A DNA stretch of 60,893 nucleotides, taken from contig CACWZZ010000018.1 in NCBI GenBank assembly GCA_902765485.1, positions 1 to 60,893 on the forward strand, read 5' to 3'. Under the pieces are notes generated by a model. The model made no database searches. It had not been told where the DNA came from and saw nothing but the letters and a program-made list of their open reading frames with translations. Made by a program: the position numbers and the translations under genes. The stretch's first letter is position 1. Each line of letters begins with the position of its first letter. The stretch comes from an uncultured Bacteroidales bacterium. Its GTDB lineage: Bacteria > Bacteroidota > Bacteroidia > Bacteroidales > Paludibacteraceae. Shown piece after piece: positions 1 through 9,746 of the stretch.

Positions 1-3000
1 GACGAGGGCGAACGGTTTGAGGTACAGACCGCCGCCATTACCCTCCGCGGTATTATTCTGGATGACGCAGTTACGGATATGGGCATACTCGGTCACCACT
101 GCCGCAGCACCGATACGGTCCTCATAATCCGGCGAGTTGGCATGACCGTCCTCGATGAAAACTCCGTCCAACACGGCACGATGACGTTCGTCCGTCAGGG
201 ACGCCAACTGATTGCGGATCGGCGTATCTCCATCCATATAGTACTCCTCATCCGGTGTAAAGAGGTCATTGGTGAAGGTCACTACGTGGAATGTATTTCC
301 TTCCGCGCCGGTAGAAGAAGTGATCTTACCGGAGAAGACGGTACGATAGGTCAGCGGGTCGCGGCCCGTGAAATCCGTGGTGTAGCCACCCTTGACCTGT
401 ATGCCGTGCGGGATAATAAACGAATAGTCGAGCGTATTATCCACATAGTAATCGTTATTATGTTTGGTCGAACGCGTTGCGGTGTACCAGTCGTCATATT
501 CGCCGCTGACGGTACAGTTGGTATTATCTCCCTCCAGCCATACTTCAACCGTCCAGTATTTATTCGGCTGATCCGCTACATAGGTCCCCGCCTCGCCTTT
601 GTTATACATAGGCAGGGTCATGAGGTTATATTTGTATCGTCCTGCTGCATCCAGTACCAACTGCAACTTCTGTTTACAAGCCGCGTTCGCAGGCGAATCA
701 GCCGAAGCGTCACCACCGTGCGCATCGAAGGTCACGTAGAATATCGCCTGACCCGGATGAGTCGTCGTATCGGGTTTGATAGAGTACGCCGCGTTGAACT
801 CGTACGCACCCATATCTATCTGGCAGTCCTGCACACGTTTCGCAAACGCCACATCGTTGTCAGGCAGATGAGCCGCCTCCACGCTCTGATAGATGAATAA
901 GTCTCGGATTTGCGAATCGCTCTTTCCTTTGTGACTTAGCGCCGTATAGAACTCTACAGCAAACTCCTCGGTACCATGGTTGACGCAAACGGCTTTGTCG
1001 TCTATATAAAAATTCTCGCGCAGACGGAAGTCGTTCAGCGAAGCGGCACGACCGGCTACATAATTACCTCCCTCATCAAAGTCCGCCGCAAAAGGCGTAT
1101 TAGCAGCCGAAGGAGCTACACCGTTGAGGAAGGTGTTACCTGTACCGTATTTCTTGTCTCCCGACTTTGTCCAGTTATTCACATTATCCTTGGTGGTCGC
1201 ATTCGGCTGAGCAGCTGCGGACTGGATATAGCAATAGAGGAATGGGTTCACTTTGTCAACTCCAGCATTACGGTCACGGATGGCTATACCGTTATTACCA
1301 AAGATGATGGTGTTTGCCACAAAGAGGTTCGGATTGGATGAGGTTGCTAACGAAATAGCACCACCACTGATACTGCTACTTCCAGTTTCTACCAAAGTAG
1401 CGGTATTATAAGCGATGGTATTATTGAAGAATCGTCCCACGCAGAAGCCCAATCCACCGGCGGAGCCTTGCGAATAGTTATTAGCAAATAGGGAGTTGAA
1501 GCACGTACCCTCGTACATAAACATACCACCGGCAAATATCTGGTTATCCAAAAGAGCCGAAGCACTTCCTCGGGTAGAAGTATTATTGAGTACAAAGCAA
1601 CCTTCAATCGTAGAGGTAGCACCATCGCAGAACATTCCCGCTCCTTTGACACGCTGGCAGGCAGACACATTATTTATGACGATACAGTTCCGCAGGTGTG
1701 CACCTTCGTACATATTCACACCGGCACCACCGCCATGCGCCATGGCTTCGTCGTAAAGGAACCCGTGACGAATGGTAAAGCCATCCCAAGTAGCTTCATT
1801 ATACTCCACATAATGCGGATCCTCCTGTTTGGTAAGAGTAGCAGCTGTACGCAGGGCTTGGGTCGGTCCCCATACACGGTCGGTGTGCGGCAGAGCATCA
1901 TTGCCATATGCTCCTCCCATAGTGACAGGATCACCATTACCTCCACCGCCATACGTTGGCACACACACATCCGGCATGGTCAATACGCGTTTACGCAGTG
2001 TAGTTCTGTGAGTAGTAACCGTAGCGGAATACGTACTGGTGGAACTTCCCGTTGAACCGGGATGCTGCGTTCTTACATCCGAATAATCCGTTTGGCTATA
2101 TGTATTTCCCGGCATTACATGGATTAGTTTGAAGTTTTCCATCAATACCTCGCGGTTATTTCCTTTCGAACCGTCGAATTCGCCTATCTCTATGCTTACT
2201 TTCAATGAACCGTCTGCAGGTTGGGTGAAATTAAACGTATATCGATTTAACTCGGCTCGAGCCAAGTCTTTCGTAGTAGTCTCACTCTTATATCCCTTGC
2301 CTTTCGCATCAATAGGCGCCTTGTTGACCAGTGTATCTCCGTTAGCGCCAATAACTATAAAGTACACGCCGGTGGGTACATTGCCCGACTTGACGTCTCT
2401 ACCGCTACGGTAGTAGGCGTTCAGATCAACTTTAATCCTATAGTAACCCGCCGGCACATTTTTCATCGTTTGCCATACCTTGACGCCGGATAAGGATCCG
2501 TTACGAATAAACATGGCATTTTTATCCGTTGTGCCAACAATGACTCCATTTTCATATATGCTTTTATAATTATTACCTGTCTCAGTACACATCTGCTGTG
2601 CTTCGTATAAACCAATCACTCCATTACCAACACCAGTACTTCCAGCGGCAGTACTCGCTTGACCTGTGTAACTAAGATGCCAACAGTCTTTTTCTAGTGT
2701 AGGTGTACCGAAGTCAAATGAATGAAAATCACCTACCGTTTGATTATTTGTAGTATCCTCATCGTGGAATCTGGAACTTTGATAGTACGTGGCTGTCACA
2801 TCTTCTGTTGTCTCACTCGTCTGCCATGTATAAATACGGGTAATAACGCGGTCTGCTTCTACTTCTCCGGTTATGGTGGTATTTTCCACGAAATCAATAT
2901 CATCGTCCCAATACTTGACAGCATTTGTCTCCAAGTGCGTATTATCTCTCTTGGGATTGACATCCGAAATCTGCAGAATGGTCTCATAGTCAGTAGCATT

Positions 3001-6000
3001 TAATTTCTCTGCCGGTTTGGATTTGGGGATGTTTATTACATTCGACATCAATGCCTGACGTTCCGTAATACCCGGGGATTTATACTTGGTAGCCGGGAAA
3101 CCGCCTAATACCGTGACTGAGTCACGCATAACGAATCCCTTATAGTCGTTATACGTACCGGCACCAACCCATACTTGCACAGAGTCTTTATGCGCTTTGT
3201 TGTATGCGGAGGCTTTCTCTACTGCATACTGGAGACCACCCACATACCGCTCAGCACGAGTGTTCTTAATCCATCCGTTTGTGTTACAAGCGGAAGTAAA
3301 AGCACCTACACTACCGTAAGAGCCTGTATACGGGTTCGCGCGCCAGAATGTACGCGACGCGCCGGAAATCTCTCCGTACGGATAGCGCGGGTCTTCATAA
3401 GTTCCGGGGACAAAGCCTTCGGGTATACTGATAACACCTTCTCCATCAGGAAGTTCTGCTCTACTCTCCCGTAAACTATCTACGACTTCACGTCCCTCTC
3501 CGTCTCCGTCACCACCATAATAGATACTCTTATAGGTAATATGGTCGTGTACAGTAGCATCATGGGTGGTAGAATAGATCGTATGCGTATTCATCCACAC
3601 TTTACCCCAACCACCATTGTATTTCTCATTGGTGGTGAGGATAGGATTACCTTCGCTATCGAGGACGCGGTCACAGGTCAGTTCAGGGTCGATCTGGTCT
3701 CCGTCCGCCAGAGCAGGACCGTCTATATCATTCAGTACATACACGGTATTACCGGCGATGGCGTTTGCCCAAGAGGAACCATCGCGTTTGCCGGCACCAT
3801 TCGGCGTGACATAGATGACCGAACCGCTGATCGGCAGGTCGGTATCTTCCAACGCACCTATATCCGGTTCGCCACCATAGTTACGACGGGTATAATCCGT
3901 CAAATCGAAATCTTCTGCATCCGGACGCGGCACATTGTTGGCGCCATACGCAGAGACAGAAGCGGCATTGACGCAGGGGTTGTTATTCAGCGGTATATAA
4001 GAAACCTTACCTCCGTACAACGGCCGGTCGCCCTCCACCGAGTGACCGATATTACGCGCCGGATTGACGAAAACAGGATATGTAGCCTCATTACGGTCAG
4101 TTCGCGTGAGGTTGCATTGGTTATATTTCTCCGCCGGCATCGCTAATGTCAGAGGATGGTTTGCCGGCATTCCTGATGGTAAGCCCCATTCAATGGACAG
4201 ACTAAAACTATTTTGGAAGAAGCCATGCGGCTGGGTAGCATCGGAGGTATGGAGCTGGATATCGGCATCGAACATATTATACGTACCAAATACATAATCC
4301 TGCCCCTCCGGATTTACGGACAGCACATCGCTTGACTCCAGCGTAGAGCGGTCGTTCAATACCTCCGTACCGTTGCAATAGATAAGCGAGTTATCCACAC
4401 GGATGCATCCATGGTAATGCTCCAAGTTAATATAGCTTAATTTCCAATGCCTATTATCCGATTGAAGCGGATAGCCGACATTATTGACAATATCGCAATG
4501 GTCGATATCGATGAAGGCACGGCCGTTTGCGGTAATAACGCCGTTGTTCCCCGATTCGTAATCCGCGGTATTATTGCGGATAATACAGTTCACTACCTTC
4601 AATTCGGCATAGCAAGGTTCAATATATCTTCGGCCATCACCGGTAACATAGATAGCAGCACCTTTCGGCGCGGAGTTATTCGCGAGGCGGCAGTTACGCA
4701 GCTCATTACCCACCATGTCAATACGTTTGGATTGATCAGTAATGATTTCATTACTAACCAGCACACCTCCACCACCCATCACAGCACGAGTACCTGTTAA
4801 GTTATGGGCATTACCGTTGAGAAGCTGGAATCCATCGACGATCGTATATTCGGCATTCACGTACGTAAGCACGTGCGCGGAGTTGTTCGCATAAGCGACT
4901 ACACCTTTCTCGTCCGCTATATTGGCGGTAATGATAGTAGGATGGTTCAGCGGGTCGCGTCCTTCCGTATTCGTACGGCTCAGGGTATCGGGATAGCCGC
5001 CGTAGAGACGCATGTGCGACAGCGTACGGATAGAGGCGGTACGCATGTCTTTGCCCAGGTAGTTATTCGGTCCGGCGGTACTCTGCTCGCCTTCTTTGAC
5101 GAGCAGCTGAACGTAGTCATAGTCGGTATATTCCGTCGGATTGCCGGTCTCCGGATCCCATGCCGAAGGCAGATGATAGTGCGCACGACTACCTATCGCG
5201 CTACCCGGTGTCTCCACCAAATAAGTACGATAATACATCAGCGCATCACCGATTGAGTGCAACGGGGCCTCCCAACTTACACCGGAATAGGGCGGCGTAA
5301 CGAAATCACCTTCATCAAACTCTCCCTCATGATGCAAATCGACGAAAATAGTAGGAATAGGTGTAGCGTCTTTTCTCCCCTCCAATCCCTGCGGGGCTAT
5401 CATCGCATGGCGCATGTTATCCGGTTTGCGCACCAGTGCGCCCAGTGTCGAAGCCGGCTCGTACGGGTTGGATACCACACCATATTCCGTATGCGCATGG
5501 ATCAGCCACACCGGAGGATCCACCATCGCCGAAGACCATTGCACACCCTTTTGATCCAGATAAGAGTGCGAAGTCAAGTGCCAGATACGCGGACCGGGAT
5601 ACTGCACCGGATAGAGGTGTTTGAACACACCGGCGCCATAGATACCTGCCGTGGTATTGACTGAATCCCAGTTCAACGGCACTACCGTCGGGCTGAAGAA
5701 ACAGGGGAAGTTATCCGAACCGCCTTCCGCCGGCATGTTATGCTTGTCCAGCGAATAGACCGCCTCCTTGCGCACACCCGTCCAGTCCGTGATATCGTGG
5801 TTCATGAACGCCGTGTGATAGACGAAGGTCTCATATCCGGAGATACCTGTTTTCTGACGAACCGAGGCAAACTGGATATCGTTGTTCACATCGCAGCGGT
5901 TGCCCCAGAAAACGGAGTTGAAGATCTGACCGCAGTTGCGGACATAGATACCGCCGGTACGTCCGTGACGACGACCGTAATAAGTCACGTCCGGACCCAT

Positions 6001-7176
6001 ACAGTTATTCGCCGTTACGGTACAATGGTTCACCGTTCCGCCTTCCGCCAGGTAGATACCCGCACCTTCGGCGTTCGTCGTGTTATTGTTAACCACACAA
6101 GCTGTCGCGTGCGGGGAATAGTTACTGATGTCATCAATGGCCGGCTCGCCAGTAGCAGGATAGTCCTCCGGCACATGGCTGATGAATATACCTCCGCCGC
6201 ATCGCGCTGCGCAAGAGGTAATCTGGCAATGCCCTACCGACCCCTCATGGTCGATACATACACCGCCACCGTAACCTTGCGACACACCGATACCTGCGGA
6301 CTGACAGGCCTGAATCAAACAGAACTCTATCTCACCACCGCCGTCGGCGTAGATACCGCCGCCGCGCATGTTCGCCGAACAGCGCTCCACAATACAGCCT
6401 CTCATGCTGGTGTTACCAACCATATACACACCACCACCGAAGCCTGTATGCTCACGGAGGTTGATATTACGGCTGGAGGCATTACCCGACGAGATAACGC
6501 AACCGTCTATCGATGCCGGATGATCCAGCGGTTTATAGTGGTTTTTCAACTGGTCATCGGTAGTCGGCCAGATGCCGTTGGTCGCGAACCATACCACGTG
6601 GTACGAGCTCGCGGCATACGCCGTCGTATATTTACCGCGGATGGAGTCGAAGGTAAAGGTAGGAGGCGTAGAGGAGTGGTTTCCAGAAAGAATGGTCTTG
6701 TATTGAAAATCCCATTGGGAAGCAATCTCCGTGCCGGAGACAGTACCGATACCGGACTGGTCCGCCCAGTTCTCCTCGCAGGTCTTGCCGTTCGACATCA
6801 TACGCAGACCCGGTCTGCTCTCGGGAGCGCCTGCATTGAATCCTCCATAAACGTGGATACCGGCGTATATCTTGAAAGAGGTATTGAGCATCGAACCGCC
6901 GGACGACTCCGTCGATTCGGTAGGGACATAGGTGCCGTTGGCGATATAGACCGAACCGGAAGTGAGGTGGTTCGTTTCCAGATACTCATGCAGGTCGTTG
7001 ATAGCGTCCTGCACGCGGTTCATGGCGGTCTCCCACGATTTACCATCGTTGTCATACGCTCCGTTCGGGTGCACGTAACGAATAGTATCCGTCTGCGCGT
7101 ACGCGCCTACGCACGCACACACGTTCATTATTAATAATACTAATCCTAATATGTTTCCTCTATTTCTCAACAACAC
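1..7176 (-). CDS. Giant secreted right-handed beta-helix surface protein (3' end outside window)
   Basis: The minus-strand frame was followed from a GTG at 7176 and spot-checked at several places down to base 1; it stays open, giving at least 2,390 codons with no stop in the window. The N-terminus is a signal peptide: basic LLRNRGN, then a hydrophobic stretch ending in GAYAQ. A GGAG sits about 9 bases before the GTG; an ATG at 7128 would cut the signal peptide in half, so GTG is preferred. The body is rich in GGGIY/GGGVY turns, Asn ladders and 'NNTAEGNGGG'-type rungs, the signature of pectate-lyase-like parallel beta-helices found in Bacteroidota adhesins and polymorphic outer-membrane proteins. 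It is probably exported by Sec and displayed on the surface; a type IX sorting domain may lie beyond the edge. The many plus-strand open frames here are antisense shadows. It is the last gene of the fimbrial locus, separated from it by a repeat-type leader. Confidence 0.85.
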   Translation of the reverse strand, partial: MLLRNRGNILGLVLLIMNVCACVGAYAQTDTIRYVHPNGAYDNDGKSWETAMNRVQDAINDLHEYLETNHLTSGSVYIANGTYVPTESTESSGGSMLNTSFKIYAGIHVYGGFNAGAPESRPGLRMMSNGKTCEENWADQSGIGTVSGTEIASQWDFQYKTILSGNHSSTPPTFTFDSIRGKYTTAYAASSYHVVWFATNGIWPTTDDQLKNHYKPLDHPASIDGCVISSGNASSRNINLREHTGFGGGVYMVGNTSMRGCIVERCSANMRGGGIYADGGGEIEFCLIQACQSAGIGVSQGYGGGVCIDHEGSVGHCQITSCAARCGGGIFISHVPEDYPATGEPAIDDISNYSPHATACVVNNNTTNAEGAGIYLAEGGTVNHCTVTANNCMGPDVTYYGRRHGRTGGIYVRNCGQIFNSVFWGNRCDVNNDIQFASVRQKTGISGYETFVYHTAFMNHDITDWTGVRKEAVYSLDKHNMPAEGGSDNFPCFFSPTVVPLNWDSVNTTAGIYGAGVFKHLYPVQYPGPRIWHLTSHSYLDQKGVQWSSAMVDPPVWLIHAHTEYGVVSNPYEPASTLGALVRKPDNMRHAMIAPQGLEGRKDATPIPTIFVDLHHEGEFDEGDFVTPPYSGVSWEAPLHSIGDALMYYRTYLVETPGSAIGSRAHYHLPSAWDPETGNPTEYTDYDYVQLLVKEGEQSTAGPNNYLGKDMRTASIRTLSHMRLYGGYPDTLSRTNTEGRDPLNHPTIITANIADEKGVVAYANNSAHVLTYVNAEYTIVDGFQLLNGNAHNLTGTRAVMGGGGVLVSNEIITDQSKRIDMVGNELRNCRLANNSAPKGAAIYVTGDGRRYIEPCYAELKVVNCIIRNNTADYESGNNGVITANGRAFIDIDHCDIVNNVGYPLQSDNRHWKLSYINLEHYHGCIRVDNSLIYCNGTEVLNDRSTLESSDVLSVNPEGQDYVFGTYNMFDADIQLHTSDATQPHGFFQNSFSLSIEWGLPSGMPANHPLTLAMPAEKYNQCNLTRTDRNEATYPVFVNPARNIGHSVEGDRPLYGGKVSYIPLNNNPCVNAASVSAYGANNVPRPDAEDFDLTDYTRRNYGGEPDIGALEDTDLPISGSVIYVTPNGAGKRDGSSWANAIAGNTVYVLNDIDGPALADGDQIDPELTCDRVLDSEGNPILTTNEKYNGGWGKVWMNTHTIYSTTHDATVHDHITYKSIYYGGDGDGEGREVVDSLRESRAELPDGEGVISIPEGFVPGTYEDPRYPYGEISGASRTFWRANPYTGSYGSVGAFTSACNTNGWIKNTRAERYVGGLQYAVEKASAYNKAHKDSVQVWVGAGTYNDYKGFVMRDSVTVLGGFPATKYKSPGITERQALMSNVINIPKSKPAEKLNATDYETILQISDVNPKRDNTHLETNAVKYWDDDIDFVENTTITGEVEADRVITRIYTWQTSETTEDVTATYYQSSRFHDEDTTNNQTVGDFHSFDFGTPTLEKDCWHLSYTGQASTAAGSTGVGNGVIGLYEAQQMCTETGNNYKSIYENGVIVGTTDKNAMFIRNGSLSGVKVWQTMKNVPAGYYRIKVDLNAYYRSGRDVKSGNVPTGVYFIVIGANGDTLVNKAPIDAKGKGYKSETTTKDLARAELNRYTFNFTQPADGSLKVSIEIGEFDGSKGNNREVLMENFKLIHVMPGNTYSQTDYSDVRTQHPGSTGSSTSTYSATVTTHRTTLRKRVLTMPDVCVPTYGGGGNGDPVTMGGAYGNDALPHTDRVWGPTQALRTAATLTKQEDPHYVEYNEATWDGFTIRHGFLYDEAMAHGGGAGVNMYEGAHLRNCIVINNVSACQRVKGAGMFCDGATSTIEGCFVLNNTSTRGSASALLDNQIFAGGMFMYEGTCFNSLFANNYSQGSAGGLGFCVGRFFNNTIAYNTATLVETGSSSISGGAISLATSSNPNLFVANTIIFGNNGIAIRDRNAGVDKVNPFLYCYIQSAAAQPNATTKDNVNNWTKSGDKKYGTGNTFLNGVAPSAANTPFAADFDEGGNYVAGRAASLNDFRLRENFYIDDKAVCVNHGTEEFAVEFYTALSHKGKSDSQIRDLFIYQSVEAAHLPDNDVAFAKRVQDCQIDMGAYEFNAAYSIKPDTTTHPGQAIFYVTFDAHGGDASADSPANAACKQKLQLVLDAAGRYKYNLMTLPMYNKGEAGTYVADQPNKYWTVEVWLEGDNTNCTVSGEYDDWYTATRSTKHNNDYYVDNTLDYSFIIPHGIQVKGGYTTDFTGRDPLTYRTVFSGKITSSTGAEGNTFHVVTFTNDLFTPDEEYYMDGDTPIRNQLASLTDERHRAVLDGVFIEDGHANSPDYEDRIGAAAVVTEYAHIRNCVIQNNTAEGNGGGLYLKPFALV

Positions 7177-7204
7177 AATTCTGCTCCTTTTTTCTTCTAT
7201 TTTT

Positions 7205-7510
7205 GTTTTTATTTATAAATCGAAAATGCGTCGGTTCGGCGCTTGATGCGCCTTTGTCTAATCGCCCAAAGTCGTTCCTTTGTGCAAGCACAATGCCCGC
7301 CTTTGTTCGCTTATACTCCGTCCGGCACCCAATAGTGCCGTACTACCGCCTTACAAAAATGCGCTTCGCTTACTAAAATACCAAAAATCCATGCGGCGCG
7401 AAGGGATTATAACGGCGAATTGCGCTAATTGAGCTAATGATTAATTCGCTTAATTCGTTTAATTAGCCGTTTTATTAATCTGTCCAATCTGCTCTATCTG
7501 TGGATTATAA
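7205..7510 (-). repeat. ~300 nt leader-type repeat, copy 1, directly 5' of the beta-helix gene
   Basis: Read on the minus strand, this matches 15487-15785 over most of its length. The shared first half begins ATCCACAGAT.GAGCAGATTG and includes an AACGGCTAATT/AATTAGCCGTT-type inverted repeat and AAGCGAAGCGCATTTTTGTA. The shared last part contains a GGCGC/GCGCC hairpin and ends GCATTTTCGATTTA. The middle differs between copies but keeps a CGGCA/TGCCG-type hairpin (loop different) and here has TTGTGC-TT-GCACAA. It ends 28 bases before the GTG start at 7176 and accounts for the 430-base gap. Confidence 0.8.
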
Positions 7511-7607
7511 TATTTTCGTTTTAACTTTTATCTATTTTTATTTACAATTTTCGTGGTTTTGTCGTGGTTGTTTCGTGGTTGTTTCGGGGTTAAATGCTTA
7601 AATAGAT

Positions 7608-8696
7608 TTAATTATCTACTGTTTTGGTTTCTGTTTTGTTCTCCAATGGGGCGGTCAGATTGAAGTTCGCCCTCAGCCATGGCACAAACTTCGCCGTAGT
7701 ATCTACCCTCAGATTCAGCGTAGGCTGATAGCCTGTTCCTGCGCTGCCATTCGTCTTCAGCGTCATTTGCAGCGGGTAATATTGCTTTCCCCCGACTGTT
7801 ATGGTATAAGGGATGGTATAGAAATAATATCTTCCTTCCCACCATCTGCCTTCATCCTCACTATTGTCTATTATTGCGATGGATTCGTCGGTAGTCAATG
7901 CTGAGCCGGATACATTGCGCATGGGCTTGAAGCAATAGGCATTTCCGTTAAACAGGTTCCTTGCCTCCATATACGTCAGCCTTACCGCATTCTCCCGATC
8001 CTCTTTATTGATCCGCTTCTCTTCCTGCACATTCCATTTGATATCCACCTTCGCCGCGATATGATAGAGCAGGAGGTTTACATACGGCACTCGCTGAAAA
8101 TTACTATTGAACGAACCATAATAGTCCCCATTCAGCGTCAAGTTATACGGCGAGGAGTAGATATGCTGCAAGCTACTCTGTACTTCCGAAGTATTGAACG
8201 TCAAGCTCAGCAGATCGTCTAATGAAGCTATGCCGGATGAACTCCATGTCTTGTTAAAACTCAACCGCTCCGCCGAAGCTACCGCATATACGCGCCCGTA
8301 AAATTTAGAACCCCCTGCTGTGAGCGTCAGATTGATCTGCTCCGTATATTGGTATATACTGTCCTCCATCGTCGGTAGCGGTCCCGAATAGCGTTTGGGC
8401 TGCCAATCCGCATCCTTCAAAGTGCGCTCCTCCGCGTGCCATACCGACCATACCTTAGTGGTGTTATCCTGCTTCATCACAATGATATACAGATGGTAGG
8501 GGAACAGGAACAGCTCCGTCTCTCCCGGGTCGCCGATCGCTCTGCGCGCCGCAGGCGCATACCGTGCACTCTGCACCTCATTCGCCGGCAGACAAATCGA
8601 CAGCGGTAAACCTAACTTCTGCTCCGGCTCATTCACCTTGCATCCCGCCAACGCAAGTGCCATTACCAAAATCCCTATGTACCTTTCTACTTTCAC
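7608..8696 (-). CDS. FimB/Mfa2-like fimbrial lipoprotein
   Basis: The 362-residue protein has a lipoprotein signal (KVERYIGILVMALALAGC, lipobox LAGC), so it should be exported and lipidated. An N-terminal 'FLFPYHLYIIVMK' strand, a Trp-rich segment and an extended beta-rich body resemble the FimB/Mfa2 and Mfa-accessory families that anchor or cap type V fimbriae. The start is a GTG embedded in a GGTGAAA heptamer array, which also supplies the whole 21-base spacer after the upstream gene; the array may act as a purine-rich ribosome-binding region. It lies in a minus-strand run with an Mfa2-like gene and an Mfa1-like gene. The family call rests on context plus weak sequence resemblance; it could be another tip or accessory subunit. 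Confidence 0.6.
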   Translation of the reverse strand: MKVERYIGILVMALALAGCKVNEPEQKLGLPLSICLPANEVQSARYAPAARRAIGDPGETELFLFPYHLYIIVMKQDNTTKVWSVWHAEERTLKDADWQPKRYSGPLPTMEDSIYQYTEQINLTLTAGGSKFYGRVYAVASAERLSFNKTWSSSGIASLDDLLSLTFNTSEVQSSLQHIYSSPYNLTLNGDYYGSFNSNFQRVPYVNLLLYHIAAKVDIKWNVQEEKRINKEDRENAVRLTYMEARNLFNGNAYCFKPMRNVSGSALTTDESIAIIDNSEDEGRWWEGRYYFYTIPYTITVGGKQYYPLQMTLKTNGSAGTGYQPTLNLRVDTTAKFVPWLRANFNLTAPLENKTETKTVDN

Positions 8697-8718
8697 CTTT
8701 CAACTTTCACCTTTCACC
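8684..8718 (-). repeat. GGTGAAA heptamer array spanning an intercistronic stop/start
   Basis: Five consecutive 7-base units on the minus strand (GGTGAAA, GGTGAAA, GTTGAAA, GGTGAAA, GTAGAAA). The array begins at the last base of the upstream stop codon and contains the GTG start of the next gene, so the full spacer between two fimbrial genes is heptamer repeat. Confidence 0.85.
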
Positions 8719-9731
8719 TATCCTGTTATCAACTCATGTTCGTTTCCTTCTTTCCAGTCTAATTTGACACTCACGCCCACGTCTGTATTACCCACAGCGG
8801 TCACAGAACCATCGTCCTGCATCTGCACTTTGATGATTTCCAGTGTTCCGGCTCTGAGGGCATACGGTATAGACAACACCGTTTCCGTAATCTTGCCGTC
8901 CGGCATAGGCACATACACCCGTAACTGCCATAGCGAGTTATCCGCCGCTTTGATCTTTGCTTTCGCTCCGCCGGGCGCAGATACGGCGTCGCGGGAAGGA
9001 AGGGACAGCATGGCGTAGCATCCGTCCACCACTTTCTCCGCCTTTATCAGGCTATTATGCTTGAAGGCATAGGTGCTATCGTTGATACTGAAATCCGATG
9101 CCGTTCCGCTGAGCAGCACGCGCTCCATGCGCAGCGGCGTAGCAGACTGGTTCGTCTGCACGATAGCAACCGCGCTGGAAGCCATATAGAGATGCACATT
9201 AAAGGTCAGATTGCTGTCGCTCTGAGGCATGTACATATCTAATCGGGCGGTATAAATCGCTGTACTATGCGAAGGGAGCGTGTCTGCTTCGCGTTGCGCT
9301 ACGCGCATCGAAGAAACATACTGACCGCCCATCAGCGTCACGTTGTTATTCTCCACTATGTTCACCACAGCCAAATGGCGGTAGTCCTTACGGGGGATAT
9401 AGAGCGTATAGGACTTCTGCTTGGCATTGATCGTGTCGCTCTTGTGCTCCAATAGTTCGTCGGTTCCATCCAAGGAATAGAAACTCATGTCCAGATCGTG
9501 CGCGTGCCCCTCAAAATAGGGTTCAGACCACGCCTTCAGCGCGTCTGCCATAGGTTTCTCTATGTCCGACGATAGTTTCTCATCAATCGTCGTCTGCACC
9601 TCGGTAACGAGATTCATCTGATAATTGATGAGATAGTCCGCGCCGCAGACGGACAGGTCGTCATCAATCAGATTACAACCTGCCGTCGCGATCGCGAGTA
9701 CTAACAATACTATGTATTGATTTGCTTTCAA
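8718..9731 (-). CDS. FimB/Mfa2-family fimbrial anchor lipoprotein
   Basis: A 337-residue protein with a signal peptide and lipobox (LAIATAGC) followed directly by NLIDDDLSVCGADYLINYQM. The Asp-rich 'DDLS.C' opening after the lipidated Cys, followed by a beta-strand, is characteristic of the FimB/Mfa2 (DUF1812) anchors that fix Bacteroidales type V fimbriae in the outer membrane. Domain one runs to about residue 170 and a second beta-sandwich follows. It sits 15 bases downstream of the Mfa1-like gene on the same strand, the usual shaft-then-anchor order. Confidence 0.75.
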   Translation of the reverse strand: MKANQYIVLLVLAIATAGCNLIDDDLSVCGADYLINYQMNLVTEVQTTIDEKLSSDIEKPMADALKAWSEPYFEGHAHDLDMSFYSLDGTDELLEHKSDTINAKQKSYTLYIPRKDYRHLAVVNIVENNNVTLMGGQYVSSMRVAQREADTLPSHSTAIYTARLDMYMPQSDSNLTFNVHLYMASSAVAIVQTNQSATPLRMERVLLSGTASDFSINDSTYAFKHNSLIKAEKVVDGCYAMLSLPSRDAVSAPGGAKAKIKAADNSLWQLRVYVPMPDGKITETVLSIPYALRAGTLEIIKVQMQDDGSVTAVGNTDVGVSVKLDWKEGNEHELITG

Positions 9732-9746
9732 CTAATTCGTATTGAA

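Noticed and set aside
79-7134. A string of long plus-strand open frames (up to 464 codons)
   Set aside because: They are antisense to the beta-helix gene; their products are Arg/Ile/His-rich with no signal, and the minus-strand frame is open throughout with clear beta-helix rungs.
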